Below, piece after piece: positions 15,400-26,634 of a DNA stretch of 64,000 nucleotides. Under the pieces are notes generated by a model, which was not told the DNA's origin, made no database searches, and saw only the letters and a program-made list of their open reading frames with translations. The stretch is from Cocos nucifera. Taxonomy: Eukaryota > Streptophyta > Magnoliopsida > Arecales > Arecaceae. Position numbers and translations under genes: made by a program. Positions within the stretch are counted from its first letter, which is position 1; each line of letters starts with the position of its first letter. The stretch lies in the NCBI GenBank assembly GCA_006176705.1, contig QRFJ01000381.1, positions 985,923 through 1,049,922 on the forward strand, read 5' to 3'.

Positions 15400-15900
15400 A
15401 TGGCCACTCGTCCTCTGCCCTCACCCTCCTCGGCCGCCCGCCCCCCACCCTCTCCATCCCCGACCGTAGCAGCCCGCCCCTACCCTCCCCTCCCCGACCA
15501 TCCCCCCCCACCCTCTCCATCCCCGACTGCGCCGTCCGCCCCTGCCCTCCCCATCCTCGGTGCCGCCACCCGCCCTTCCCATCCTCGATCACCGTCGCCT
15601 CTTGCCCTTCCCATCCCCGGTCGCTCGCCCTGCCCTCCCATCGCTGATGATCGCCGCCCCCAGCCCTCCTTGGCCGCCCGCCCCCCAGCCCTCCCCCATT
15701 CCCGATCGTGGCAGCCCGCCCCTCGCTCTCCTCATCCTCGACCGCGGTCGCCCACCCCACCTCCCCATCCTCCTATCGCCCCCCGCCTCCCCCCCACCCT
15801 TCCCATCCCTGGCCGCCACCGCCCTCCCTCCCATCCCCTATCCCCTGGCCTCCCATCATATCCCCCGGGCCCCCTCTCCCCCTCTCTCTCTTTCCTCTTT
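15400..15900. repeat. C-rich minisatellite of CACTA-1
   Basis: Imperfect repeats of a unit like 'ccgcccctccttccccatcc' dominate the plus strand, so the minus strand is G-rich. The sequence opens overlapping Pro-rich frames in all plus-strand frames, the sign of low complexity rather than a protein. An equivalent block lies at 22120-22650 in CACTA-2. Confidence 0.85.
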
Positions 15901-16261
15901 CTCTTTCTCTCCCTTCTCTCTCTACTCACTATCTTGTTATTATTTCGTAGATTATCTCTAGTGCTGTCATCTTCCTCCAGCACCATCGTCGATGATCCTT
16001 GGAGTTTTTGGTGCGATCTCCTCTTTATAGTCGTAGGTATATTTTTTATTTTAATTTTATAGTATTATTTATTAATCACTAGAGTAGACCTATCAATAGG
16101 TCGAGTTTGGATTGAAATTTGGATATTCAAATCTGGATCCGATTTTAATTACTAGTACCAGACTCAAACCTGAATACCCGATGGATCCATACTTGAAGTA
16201 CCAGATCCGAACCCTAATGGATCCCAGGTATTCGGACCCAATTTTGGAATCTAAAATTAAG

Positions 16262-16470
16262 AAAAGGAGAGGGAGAGAGGGAGGAAGGGGGTCCGACCTC
16301 GCCACCATCATTGGCGAGAGAGATCGAGAGAGAGAGAGGGAGGGAGGGGCTCCAGCCTCGCCAGCGAGGAAGATCGAGAGAGTGAGAGAGGAAGGGAGGG
16401 GTTCGGCCTCACCGCCGTCGTTGACGAGGAAGATTGAGAGAGGAAGAGAGGGAGGGAGGGGGTTTGGCTG
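16262..16470. repeat. G/A-rich ~60-bp minisatellite of CACTA-1
   Basis: Three to four degenerate units contain the core 'ggagggggtccgacctcgcc' followed by 'gagagagatcgagagag'. The same unit is expanded to a larger array at about 23200-23680 in CACTA-2. It does not look like a protein despite being open on both strands. Confidence 0.8.
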
Positions 16471-16761
16471 TGCCATGTCGGTAGATCGTATCATGTCGTG
16501 CCGTGCCGTGCCGTGTTGGTAGTTCGTGTCTTGAGCTGTGTCGTGCCAGTAGGCCGTACATGCCGCTAAGAGAACCTCCGGCTACTAAGAGAACCCCCAT
16601 CTTCTTGCTTTTGTTTATTGCATTACATAGCGATAGATCCATCAATTGATTAGTGTACATAATCTTTAGCATATATATATTTATATGTAATTATACGGAT
16701 GGTACCTAGACATATCTTTGATTATTGTTCAACATATTATATTGGTTAATGTTCATTAATA

Positions 16762-18490
16762 TTGCAGATCATGATGGCATCGAAATGCCATCTAACTTTC
16801 ATCCCTGCCTCTCGATGGATTACGCGGAGTTCAGCATCTGAGGAGCAGTCAGAGCATACTCCATCCACCTCCGCATCGATTGGTCAGGAACCTCCACCAC
16901 CGGCATCTACTCCACCGACAGCATCTAGTACTCCACCGACATCTGAGCCTCTACCATCACCTATATCTCCGACACATGCTACTCCATTGGCATCTGAGTG
17001 TATATTTTTATTATATTATTTATTTATTTTTTATATAGTATTTATATATTTATATATTTATATAACGTATTTTCATTGCAGGTGTATCATCCAGTAAGAT
17101 ATTTCATGGTCCCACATGTATGACGCATGTGTGGAATCACCAGCATCAAGTGATGGTACAGTATGATCTAGAGGGGAGGCCAGTAGGGAAGATCGCGTGG
17201 GAGATGCATTTCTTTTCTAGAGTGCTTGTGAGGTGCAGACATTATTCCCATAGAGCCCAGAGACTGGTGATTGAAGGATGATACTGTCAGAGATTGGGTG
17301 TGAAAGGAGATATGGATAAGTGCATCATAATTATATTTATACATTTTACATGTTTACACTATGTTTGATTAGATTAATTTTGTAACTAACTTTTGATAAG
17401 AGAATGTACGACTTTTCTGATTACGAGAGGGCTCGAGATGCTCGATTGAAGAAGATTAGAGAGTTGTACTGGGGCTACAAGATTAAGCTCCATAGAGGAT
17501 GGCTCGAGCACCGATGAGACACTCTAGAGGAGCTTGTTTCTTAGATACAGGACTATCCTCTGAGTTAGTGGGAGAGGATGGTTATACATTGGAGGAGCCA
17601 GGAGTTTGAGGTAAAATTACTAACTTTTAAATTTTTTAATATGCTTAAAATTATATTTAAATATTTTTTTTAAATATTTATTATTTATTTGAATACTTGT
17701 TAGGCTGCCATCCATCAGAATCGAAAGAATTGGGCAGCCCAGGAGTATACGCACACTCTCAGTCGTGAGTCTATGATCAGTCGTGTGCATAGAGAGGTAA
17801 TGAATTCTAAATCTTACTAGATAAATTAAATTAATATTTTTTTATATTTCTGATAAACTGATCCATTGTTATAGCCGATGAGAGATGGAGTGATGCCCAA
17901 CCGTAGCGAGATCTTTCGATCTAGCCATACGGACAAGAAGGGTAGGCTGATGAACATCGTGATCGAAAGAATTTTTATAAGTATTAAATATATTAGTATA
18001 TATGATTAGTATTATAGCATTTTTTATAAAATTTTATTTGTATTTACAATTATAGGATCAGTTAGATGTGCTCGTGAGCAAGGGCCCGGATACATCTGGC
18101 CCCCATGACCATCTATCTCAGGTCTTGGGGTCTGAGCACTCTAGAAGGATTCGATGCAAGCCTGGACATACGTCGATCAACTATTGGTCAGAGGCGAGCA
18201 TCTCTTCATAGGCTTCTAGTGTCATTAGTCGGGAGGAGCCTGAGATGGTATTGGCACTGGCAGATCATGCTGCGATGCGGACAGATCGGATTGAGGAGCG
18301 CGCATCTTATCTGAAGAACATCATAAGAGATATGGTGTCGACGCTTAGTGCACATTTTAGAGATGCTTTCACCGACTTTGAGGATATGTTGGCGCGCATT
18401 CCAACTCCAGCTCCTCCAGCTCCGGCTCTAGCTCTAGCTCATGCTTTATCTCCTGGGGATGACGACGATGTAGATTTAGGAGACTTTTGA
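16762..18490 (+). pseudogene. Degenerate TNPA-like (plant Ptta/En/Spm-type) gene inside CACTA-1
   Basis: Spliced segments read through plausible GT-AG borders. The first (16762-16999) is Ser/Pro/Thr-rich; its T joins at 17083 to give a segment containing KIFHGPTCMTHVWNH. Next come a basic helix-rich segment (about 17402-17611; YERARDARLKKIRELYWGYK), a segment near 17704-17796, one near 17875-17945, and a last exon (18058-18490) ending in the acidic tail DDDDVDLGDF. This layout resembles the plant transposase Ptta/En/Spm family (TNPA-like DNA-binding partner). It is broken by stops, for example TGA at 17279-17281 and three more in the segment starting near 17402. Each is explainable by a single transition. 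Family assignment is moderate. Confidence 0.65.
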
Positions 18491-19050
18491 TGTATTTTTT
18501 TAAAAAAATATTATAATAAATTTTATTTGATAATAAAATTTTAGTATTTTAGAAATATTTTTATGTTTATAATTTTTTTGTATTATATATCTTTGCATTT
18601 GTCAGGTAAAATATATAAAAAATTAAAAATTTTATATTTTTTAAATTATTCAAAAGCTACGGTAATGATTTTACAATCTCTACCATAGACGTGCTAACCA
18701 TTGCCATAGGCAATGTGTCAACCACTGCATTAGACCTATGGCAGCGGTTACGTAACCGCTTCCATGGACAAGCCTATAGTAGCAGTTCCATAACCACTGT
18801 CATAGACTGATCTATCACAGTGGTTCTATAACTGCTACCATAGATAAGCCTACGATAGTGGTTTGAAAATTACTGCAATAGACATCTATGACAGCAGTTT
18901 TTATAACCGCTGCAACAACCACTGTCATAGACCTATGGCAATGGCTACAGTGGCAACGCTTAGCTAACCACTATCATATCCTATGACAGCATTTTTTTGG
19001 GCTACGACAGCTATTACAAATCGCTACCATAGCTTAATTCTGTAGTAGTG

Positions 19051-19480
19051 TATCCCTATGACAAGGTAAAGAGATTAGTTCTAAAATCGAACATACGAAT
19101 GCATCAACATGTGCCAGTGATCAATCCCAACTAGCTAGGCCCAGAAGAACTAATTTACCATCGATCAACCCTGACTGACTAGGTCTATAAGAAATATATT
19201 TTTGATGTATGGCCAACGATCAATCCCATTGGCTAGATCTAGGTCATAGTCTAATTAGAGAATTTTTCTCATCAATTTATAAATAAAATTTTTCATAATT
19301 TCACCATAACCAATTTCTCATAAATATATCATGTTTAATTTCATAATAGTACCAACTCAAATTTCACATCCGCCAAAAGAGCAATAAAATAGTTTTTATT
19401 TAAAAATTCATGTAAAGATGAACATGTAACTTTTTTTCCAAAAATCATACAATATTAAAACAAGAAAATCATCTATTTTC
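19051..19480. repeat. Dispersed repeat, copy A, right part
   Basis: Sequence resumes here after CACTA-1 and aligns with about 28286-28480. The shared text includes 'caacatgtgccagtgatcaa' and 'agctaggcccagaa', then 'ctagatctaggtcatagtct' followed by 'aattagag'. Sequence from 19480 to about 20540 is further repeat-like, AT-rich DNA with no gene. Confidence 0.65.
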
Positions 19481-19967
19481 AAATTTTGCATTATATAGAG
19501 GTAACATCATGCTTGATCCAATATTTTAAATTATTTTTCATGCATAAAGTACTTACTTCAAAAATTTATAACTTTTAAATATTTTATGTACAAATCTAAT
19601 TTTTAAATATATAAATATGTACAAAAATAAATTCAAAGATAATAGAAAACTTACCGTCAGTTGATTCAAAAAAATCATGATCTTTAGTACATGGCCTGAT
19701 CCTCAGATCTGATACTCCACTGATATTGAACATTCTAATTAGATAATCTAAAAAATATTTTAGCCTATAATCAAGAAGAATTTAGAATAAAGAGAGAGAA
19801 TCTCAATCTAAGTCATAGTTTAGATCAGATCATGAGATGAATCTAAATATTTTAGATTGATCTAGATCTAATCAGATGGAGATTTGATCAATAGGATGGT
19901 TTCATAAAAGAGCTTTTCTTATGTCCTCTTTTTCTTCTTTTCTTTTCTTTCTCTTTTTTCCCCTCAC

Positions 19968-19972
<5 letters not shown>

Positions 19973-20014
<42 letters not shown>
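19973..20014. repeat. (CT)n microsatellite
   Basis: A pure CT run of about 21 units sits inside repeat-derived, pyrimidine-rich sequence. Confidence 0.95.
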
Positions 20015-20018
<4 letters not shown>

Positions 20019-20544
20019 GATCATAAACTAAATGATGTTAAATAAAAGTTCTTCCCATGATCTTTTTTAAGGGAGAAAGAACAAAAGGAAAAAGGGATGA
20101 GGTCAACGATTGGATGGTGGTGGCGAGACTAGGTGCCGGCGGCCGCGGCGGCTCAATCCATACTATCGATCTCCAAAAAAATAAGCCAAAAGAAGAGAAA
20201 ATCATGGGTACTAAGGAGGAAAAAGGAGGGTTTCAATCATAGTGGCTTCAAGGCAGCAAGCTGATGGCTACCAGAGGTAAGGGAGAAGGGAGAGGGAGGG
20301 GCTTTGGTGATGGATTCAATCAAGGATGGTGGAGTTTAAGAAAAAGAGGGTGGGAAAGGATAAGCTTGATTGATTCGTGATTAGGCCAATCGTTTGCTAA
20401 TGAAATCCATCCAAACAACCTTCATATATTCCCCATCGATGCACTACTCTCCTCTGATGGTCCCATGGCCTTATCATCATCTATGGCATGTGATCGGGCA
20501 AGGGATCAAGTTCTCTTATTTCGACTTTTTTTTTTTTTGAAAGA

Positions 20545-20675
20545 GCTCTGGTGAAGTTGGCAGGGCATGCCAACTTCATGCTTGAACCTAGTTCTTACAT
20601 TATTACAATTGACAAGATGAGAAAAGCTTTTTTTATGAAAAGGTTCTAACAATGTCCATAATTTTTACTACCAAG
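20545..20675 (+). mobile_element. LINE (L1-type) fragment, left of CACTA-2
   Basis: Conceptual translation gives IDKMRKAFF and, in a shifted frame, GSNNVHNFYYQ. Read across the CACTA-2 insertion, this continues with VN(W)EVVCKSKE(Q)GGLCVKNL on the far side (bracketed residues are stop codons here), the usual order in the region after the reverse-transcriptase core of plant LINEs. It is frameshifted and 5'-truncated. The left limit is uncertain; a poly-T run lies near 20528-20540. Confidence 0.65.
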
Positions 20676-20939
20676 CATTATTATAAAAATGGTCTATGAC
20701 AGTGCATACTATGGCAGTAATTTTTATTAACCGCTGCTATAGATCCGACATATAGCAATGGTTAACGAAAATTACTACCGTAGGTCGAACTTATAGCAGC
20801 GATTATAAAAAATCGCTGCCATAGATCGACCTATAGTAGCGATTAGTAAAATCGATGCCATAAGTTGGATCTATAATAGTGGTTAGTAGGAACTGCTGCT
20901 ATAAGCTTATTTATGGTAGAGATTAATTGTAACCGCTGT

Positions 20940-21930
20940 CATATATATTTTTTTAAATATTATATAATTTTAAAATTTAATATCCATCTTTATCATTTAT
21001 TATCTAAATAATTATCATTAGAGTATCGTCGTAAAAGATCGTCTTGATCCGATGGCCCTAGCTTCATCGATCAGAAAAATTTGATTTCGACGATCACGAA
21101 CAATGATGTGATGATCTGATAGATGAAGACCTCCGATGGATCCAAAAATCTGCAACGATGATCTTGATGATATTTGTAGCATACTATCAAAGTTTCACTT
21201 CAATCGGATATCGTTATCTTGATCAATTTAGTATAAATTAGTTTCGACCATTAAATAATAAACGAGTGATTAAAGAACCAAATGATATCCGATTATGAGA
21301 TAATTTTTTTATAAATGATCTTAGCTACTACTTTAATTATTTTTTATGGTGGTGATTATAAAATTCAACTTGTGAGATGAAGAACAATCTAAAACTGTAC
21401 ATCTTCTGATAACCATTCTGAAACTTCACAGGTTGTTATGCTCATACTTTTGCAATATCTGCTTAACATAAATAGTTTATATGAAAATGATTTAAATTTT
21501 ACTATCATCATTATATAAAATATTTAAAATTATAATAAAGATCATTTAACTAAAAAAATTATCTCATAATCGGATGCCATTTAATCCTTTGATCGCTTGT
21601 TTCTAATTTAACGACTGAAATCATTCCATACTAAATTGATTATAATGATATTTGATTGAAGTAAAACTTTGATAGTATGCTATAAGCATCATCGAGATCA
21701 TCATTGTAGATTTTTAGATTCATCGGAGGTCTTCATCTATCAGATCATCACATCGTCATTCCTGATCGTCAAAATCAAATTTTTCTAATCAATGAAGTTA
21801 GGGCCATCGGATCGAGGCGACCTTTTGCGATGACACTCTGATGATAATTATTTAGATAATGAATTATGAAGATGGATATTAAATTTTAAAATTATATAAT
21901 ATTTAAAAAAAATAAAAAAAAATTATTTTC
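20940..21930. repeat. Internal ~1-kb inverted repeat (hairpin) of CACTA-2
   Basis: The arms (about 20940-21360 and 21490-21930) are inverted copies of each other and orthologous to the CACTA-1 hairpin at the same relative position. For example, 'ttatctaaataattatcatt' near 21000 is mirrored by 'atgataattatttagataat' near 21840. The loop differs more than the arms between the two elements. Confidence 0.87.
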
Positions 21931-22119
21931 AACCTACGGTAGTGGTTATTAAAAATCACTGCTATAGATTTACAGCAACGATTTTGGATAACTGCTGCCG
22001 TAGATTTATGACAGCAGTTCGATAATCGCTGTCGTAGATTAAATTAAAAATTTTTAAATTTTTTCTGCTTCTCTTTCATGCGCACTCGATCTCTCTCTAT
22101 CTCTCCCCCTCCTCTCCAT

Positions 22120-22650
22120 CGTTGATGAGACTTCTTCTATCCCGACCGACACCGCCCCTCCTTCCCCCTCGATCGGTGCCGCCCCTCCTCCTCTGCCCCC
22201 CCCATCCCCGACCGTCCCTTCCCGCCACCCTACCCCAACCGCCCCTTCTTCCCTCGCATCTCCAGCCATTCCTCCCACCACCCGCCACCCCCCACCCTCC
22301 CCCCCCCTGGCCGCCCCTCCTTCCCTCCATCCCCGACCGCCCTCCCCGCCATTCTACCACCCTCCACTTGACCTTCCCACCCCCCACCCTCCCCTAGGCC
22401 GCCCCACCCCGCCACCCTACCACCCTCCAACCCTCCATCTCCGACCGCCCCTCCCCGCCACCCCCACCCACCATCCCGATGCACCATCCCCCCGGCCACC
22501 CCTCCTTCCCCTCCATCTTCGGCCACCCCTCCCCGCCACCCTGCCCCCCCAACCCCCAGTCCCCCATCCTTGACCGTCCTCCCCGCCACCCCCCATACTG
22601 CCCCCACCCCCTACACTCCCCCTCCCATCACTACTCCTCTCGAGCCTGCT
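22120..22650. repeat. C-rich minisatellite of CACTA-2
   Basis: Tandem-like C-rich units (motifs such as 'ccctccccgccaccc') make the complementary strand strongly G-rich, with many runs of three or more G. It matches the block at 15400-15900. The long frames on both strands are low-complexity artefacts. Confidence 0.85.
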
Positions 22651-23199
22651 TATCACTGTGCCCCCTCCCTCTGGCCCCCATCCCGGACCGCTCCTGCTCT
22701 CTCTCTTTTCTCTTTCTCTTTCTTCTTTATCTTACTATCTTACTTTTGTTTCATAGGTTACCTCTAGTATCGTCGTCCTCCTCTAGTATCATCGTTGACG
22801 ACCCTCGGAGCTTTTGGTGCAACCCACTCTCTATAGCCGTAGGTATATTTTTTTTTAAATTTTATAGTATTATTTATTAATCATATATATTTATAATAAT
22901 TTATAAAATATTTATAATAAATATTTTAAATATTTATTATAAATATTATAATTATCTGCATGCCATAGTTTTTGGATCGTGCTGTGGCAGTAGCCTTGGA
23001 TTGTGCCATATCGGTGAATGAGTTGAGTTCGAATCAAAATATGGATATTCATATCTGGATCCACTTTTAATTACTGATATCGGATCCGAACCCAAATATC
23101 CGATGGGTCTGTACTTGAAGTACCAGATTTGGATCCTAATGGATCTTGAAAGGTTGGACCCGATTCCAAGATCCGAAACTAAGAAATGAAGAGATTCAG

Positions 23200-23680
23200 A
23201 GGGAGACCGACAGATTGAGAGAGGAAGGGCCGATCGCTCATCGGCCATTGGCAAGGGCGATCGAGAGTGGGAGGGAGGGAGTGAGGGGGTCTGGCCTTGC
23301 CGCCATCGCTAACGAGGGAGATCGAGAAAGGAAGAGAAGAAGGGAGGGATCTGATCTCGCTGCCATCATTGGGAGGGAGGCGCCATCATTAGGAGGGAGG
23401 GGGTCCGACCTCACCAGCGAGGGAGATCGAGAGAAGGAGAGTGGAAGATCGAGAGAGTAAGAGAGGGAGGGAGGGGGTCTGGCCTTACCGGCATCACTCA
23501 AAGGGATGGGGTCCGGCCTTGCCAATGAGGGAGATCAAGAGAGTGAGAGGGGGAGGGATGAGGTCCGACCTCATCGATGAGGGAGAGAGAAAGATCAAGA
23601 GATGGAAAAACTTGAAAAAAGGGGTTCGACCTCGCCACCATCGTCGACGAGAGAGATTGAGAGAGGGAGAGAGGGAGTGA
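23200..23680. repeat. G/A-rich minisatellite of CACTA-2 (expanded)
   Basis: Repeats the unit seen at 16262-16470 about seven times, with cores such as 'gggagggggtccgacctc' and 'gagggagatcgagagag'. The expansion partly offsets the central deletion of this element. Confidence 0.8.
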
Positions 23681-24151
23681 TCGAGGGGATGGCACACAAT
23701 CAAGCTTGCTCGGATACGCAGCTGAGACAGCTTGGGCCATGATCGAGTCGGCTGGGGGAGGACTCGAGTCAGATGTCTCAGGCATAGAGCCGGCTCGACT
23801 TCTAAGCAAATAAAATTTGATATGTCTCTCTAAGTTTCCAACTTTAAGCCCTAAGGTGCCACCATCATCTACTTTATTCTTCTTTCAGATTTTTGGATTA
23901 ACACCAAGATTCGCGCAAGAGATTGGATCTACGACTATTGCTCATCCTTAATTATTTATGAATGTAATTCATATTGTAGAATTTATTGCATAGCATTTTT
24001 TGGATATTTATATCTTGTTGTTTTTGTTTATTGCATTGCATAACGATAGATCCGTTAATTGATTAGTATACATATTAGAGACTATTTATTGATACTATAC
24101 TAATATTATTGCTCAACATATTATATTAATTAATATTCATTAACGTTGCAG

Positions 24152-24579
24152 GTCACGATGGCCCGAATATCTCTGGGCCCCATGACCATCTGTCTCAGGT
24201 CTTGGGGCCTGAGCACTCTAGGAGGATCCGATGCAGGTTCGGACATACGTCGACGAGCTACTAGTTCGAGGCGAGCATCTCCTCACAGATTTTTGGTATC
24301 GTCAATTGGGAGGAGCTTGAGGAGGCGTTGGCACAGATAGATCATGCTGCGACGTGGATAGATCAGGCTGAGGAGCACGCATCTCATCTGAAGGGCATCG
24401 TGAGAGACATGATGTCGACGCTTAGTGTGCAATTTGGAGTCACGGACTTCAAGAATATATTGACCCATATTCTAGCTCCAGCTCCGACACCAGCTTCAGC
24501 TCTGGCTCCGGCTCCAGCTCTAGCTCCGACTTCGATTCTCAGTGACGACGATGATGATGTAGATTTAGAAAATTTTTGA
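24152..24579 (+). pseudogene. Last exon of the TNPA-like gene in CACTA-2 (deletion-fused)
   Basis: Immediately after the acceptor 'aacgttgcag', which corresponds to the acceptor before 16768 in CACTA-1, the sequence jumps to the last exon. The C-terminal part is conserved with CACTA-1 (EEHASHLKGIVRDMMSTLSV, then an Ala/Pro-rich stretch and the acidic tail DDDDDVDLENF). Upstream frames contain stops. It is not expected to encode a working protein. Confidence 0.65.
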
Positions 24580-25067
24580 TGTATTTTATTTTTTTAAAAA
24601 AATATTATAATAAATTTTATTTGATAATAAAATTTTAGTATTTTAGAATAATTTTTATGTTTATTATATTTTCTTATATTATATATCTATATTTATTATA
24701 TAAAATATATAAAAAAATAAAAATTTTAATTTTTTTTAATTATTTAAGATCTACAACAGTGGTTTTATAATCGCTGCTATATACATGCCAACCGCTGTCA
24801 TAGATTTTTGGTGCAAATGATGTTAACCGCTGTATTAGACTTATGACAGTGATTTATAAATCGCTGCTATAGATTATCTATGGCAGTGGTTATGTAACCA
24901 TTGCTATAGATAACCTATGACAGTGGTTCAAACAACCGCTGCCATAGAGCGACGATAATGGCTACAGTAGTAGCAGTTAAAGAACCGCTGTCATAGTCTA
25001 TGATAGTAATTTATTGGGCTACGACAGCAGTTACGAACCGCTACCATAGCCCTTTTTTGTAGTAGTG

Positions 25068-26634
25068 AAGTGAACTGAGAGGTTGTTTGTAAATCCAAAG
25101 AATAAGGGGGTCTATGTGTCAAAAACTTGTCCCAATTGAATAAATCTTTGCTTGCTAAGTGGTCTTGGAGGTTTCTTCATGGGGCAAAAGGTCCTTGGTG
25201 GCATCAAATTGTAAGAGCTTACTACTCAAGGAAGAAGTTTGGGATGCAAACTAGAAAGTCGACTTTGGGACTTTCTCTCATTTGGAAGGATATCAATTTG
25301 AAGAATGATACTTTTTGGAACTGTGTAGCTTTTAAATACGGTAATGAGAGGTTAATTAGATTCTGGAAAGATGCTTGGGTTGGTGCAATTCCACTTTACT
25401 ATAGATTTGATGATCTTGATGCATGGATAATAAAGTCTGACTTGCCGTTTGTATCATTTTGGAATATAAGCATGTTGAGATAGTGTGTCTCATTGATGGG
25501 TTTTTTGACAAGGCATGGGACATATCGGCTTCAATTATTATATGACCTTCTCTCTTCTACGGTACTGTCTCATATCGCGGATGTTCTTATTTGGAAGCTA
25601 GCACACAATGGTCTTTTTACTGTTGATTTTTTTTACAAAATCCTAAACTTTGGTGGTTCAAGATTTCTTTCTCAAAATGCAATTTGGAAAATATCGTGTT
25701 CGGAGAAAGTTAATGTATTTTTTTGATTGGCAGGCAAGAACAAATTACACACCGCGATGATGTACTTACTAGGAAGGGTTGGAATGTTAATACAGATTGC
25801 TACTTTCGTGGTGCCAACTTAGAGTCTATTAATTACATTTTTTTTGCTGCTCGTTTGCAAGGAGTATATGCAAAACCATTAAATTACAGCTGAATTTTAA
25901 AGAAAAATTAATGAACTTTGTTGATCTTTGGCAAGCTGGAGAGGGAAGAACAAGGACTAGTTGGTAAAGAAGGTGAGAATCAACTTTTTGTAGCTGCTTG
26001 TTGGGAGCTTTGGTGGGAGAGAAGCATCCATATCTTCCTAAATAAGAAGAATTCAATATTCTCAATCTTGCAGAAGTTGTTTCAAACATTTTTTGATTGA
26101 AAATATCTGGGTTCTCCTTTCAAATACAACATCAAAAGCTATGGAATAAGTTGTAGTCCCTCACTATGCATCCCACTTTCTAAAGCTTTTTCTTTGGATG
26201 GGATTTAGGTTCTATTTTTTTGCCCTAAAGCTTCTTCTTTGGATGGTTTATTTAGTACTTTATTGTTCATAACATCCTCCCTATTTCTCTTCTATATGAA
26301 GTCTATTATTGAATATTTGTATTGGACTCTAATCAGAGTTGGTTACTCTATGGAACAGTCTCTATAAATTTTGACTTTTTATTTTAATAAAATGAAGGTA
26401 GCTCTGCTACCTCATGTTCACATCAAAATAATATGTGTATGTGTATGTTGGATAAGAAGAGAAGGAGAATCCATCCTAAATTTTATTAAAAAAATTGTAA
26501 AAAAAGAAAGAGAAAAAAATTACTTCCCTCCAACAATTAAAAAAAAAAGATATTCAAAAATCTCTATGTACAGAAATTAAACCCCATTTGAATTTTAAAA
26601 TTTATTTTCAAATTTTAGGTAAACATCCATCTTG
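25068..26634 (+). mobile_element. LINE 3' end with zf-RVT remnant, right of CACTA-2
   Basis: From 25068 the translation gives GGLCVKNLSQLNKSLLAKWS, then WRFLHGAKGPWWHQIVRAYY, then a zinc-binding reverse-transcriptase domain remnant (IWKLAHNGLFTVDFFYKI; IWKISCSEKVNVFF; ESINYIFFAARL). The order is typical of plant L1-type LINE ORF2 C-termini (zf-RVT). Several stops and frame changes make it dead. The 3'UTR-like sequence continues to about 26634 and is followed by a tandem copy. Confidence 0.8.

Larger units (their letters stand above)
13948..19050 (+). mobile_element. CACTA-1: non-autonomous En/Spm (CACTA) DNA transposon, 5103 bp
   Basis: The left end begins CACTACTATAAAAAG. The right end finishes TGTAGTAGTG, whose reverse complement is CACTACTACA. 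The element is flanked by the 3-bp target duplication TAT (13945-13947 and 19051-19053), the length expected for CACTA. Both ends carry dense subterminal repeats around the core CTATGGCAGCGGTT in both orientations (about 13980-14205, 15180-15310 and 18655-19040). The interior holds a 1-kb foldback, a C-rich block (15400-15900), a G/A-rich block (16262-16470) and a degenerate TNPA-like gene (16762-18490). No TNPD-type DDE transposase was found, so it would need help in trans. The target repeat has an uninterrupted paralogous copy at about 28286, supporting these boundaries. Confidence 0.92.
20676..25067 (+). mobile_element. CACTA-2: non-autonomous, deletion-derived CACTA element, 4392 bp
   Basis: The right end finishes GTAGTAGTG. 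The left end is a mutated terminus CATTATTATAAAAATGG, with two C-to-T changes relative to CACTACTA. The flanking target duplication is AAG (20673-20675 and 25068-25070). It shares with CACTA-1 the subterminal repeats, the 1-kb foldback, the C-rich and G/A-rich blocks and the last TNPA-like exon. The central TNPA-like exons (CACTA-1 16779-18085) are missing. It is inserted in a LINE, whose frame is continuous across it once the element and one TSD copy are removed. It is non-autonomous, and possibly immobile given the altered left terminus. Confidence 0.9.

Noticed and set aside
15287..16062. Several overlapping Pro-rich and Gly/Arg-rich frames on both strands
   Set aside because: Low-complexity C-rich minisatellite of CACTA-1; it is open in nearly every frame, with no domain.
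22054..22880. Pro-, His- and Gly-rich frames on both strands
   Set aside because: Same low-complexity block in CACTA-2.
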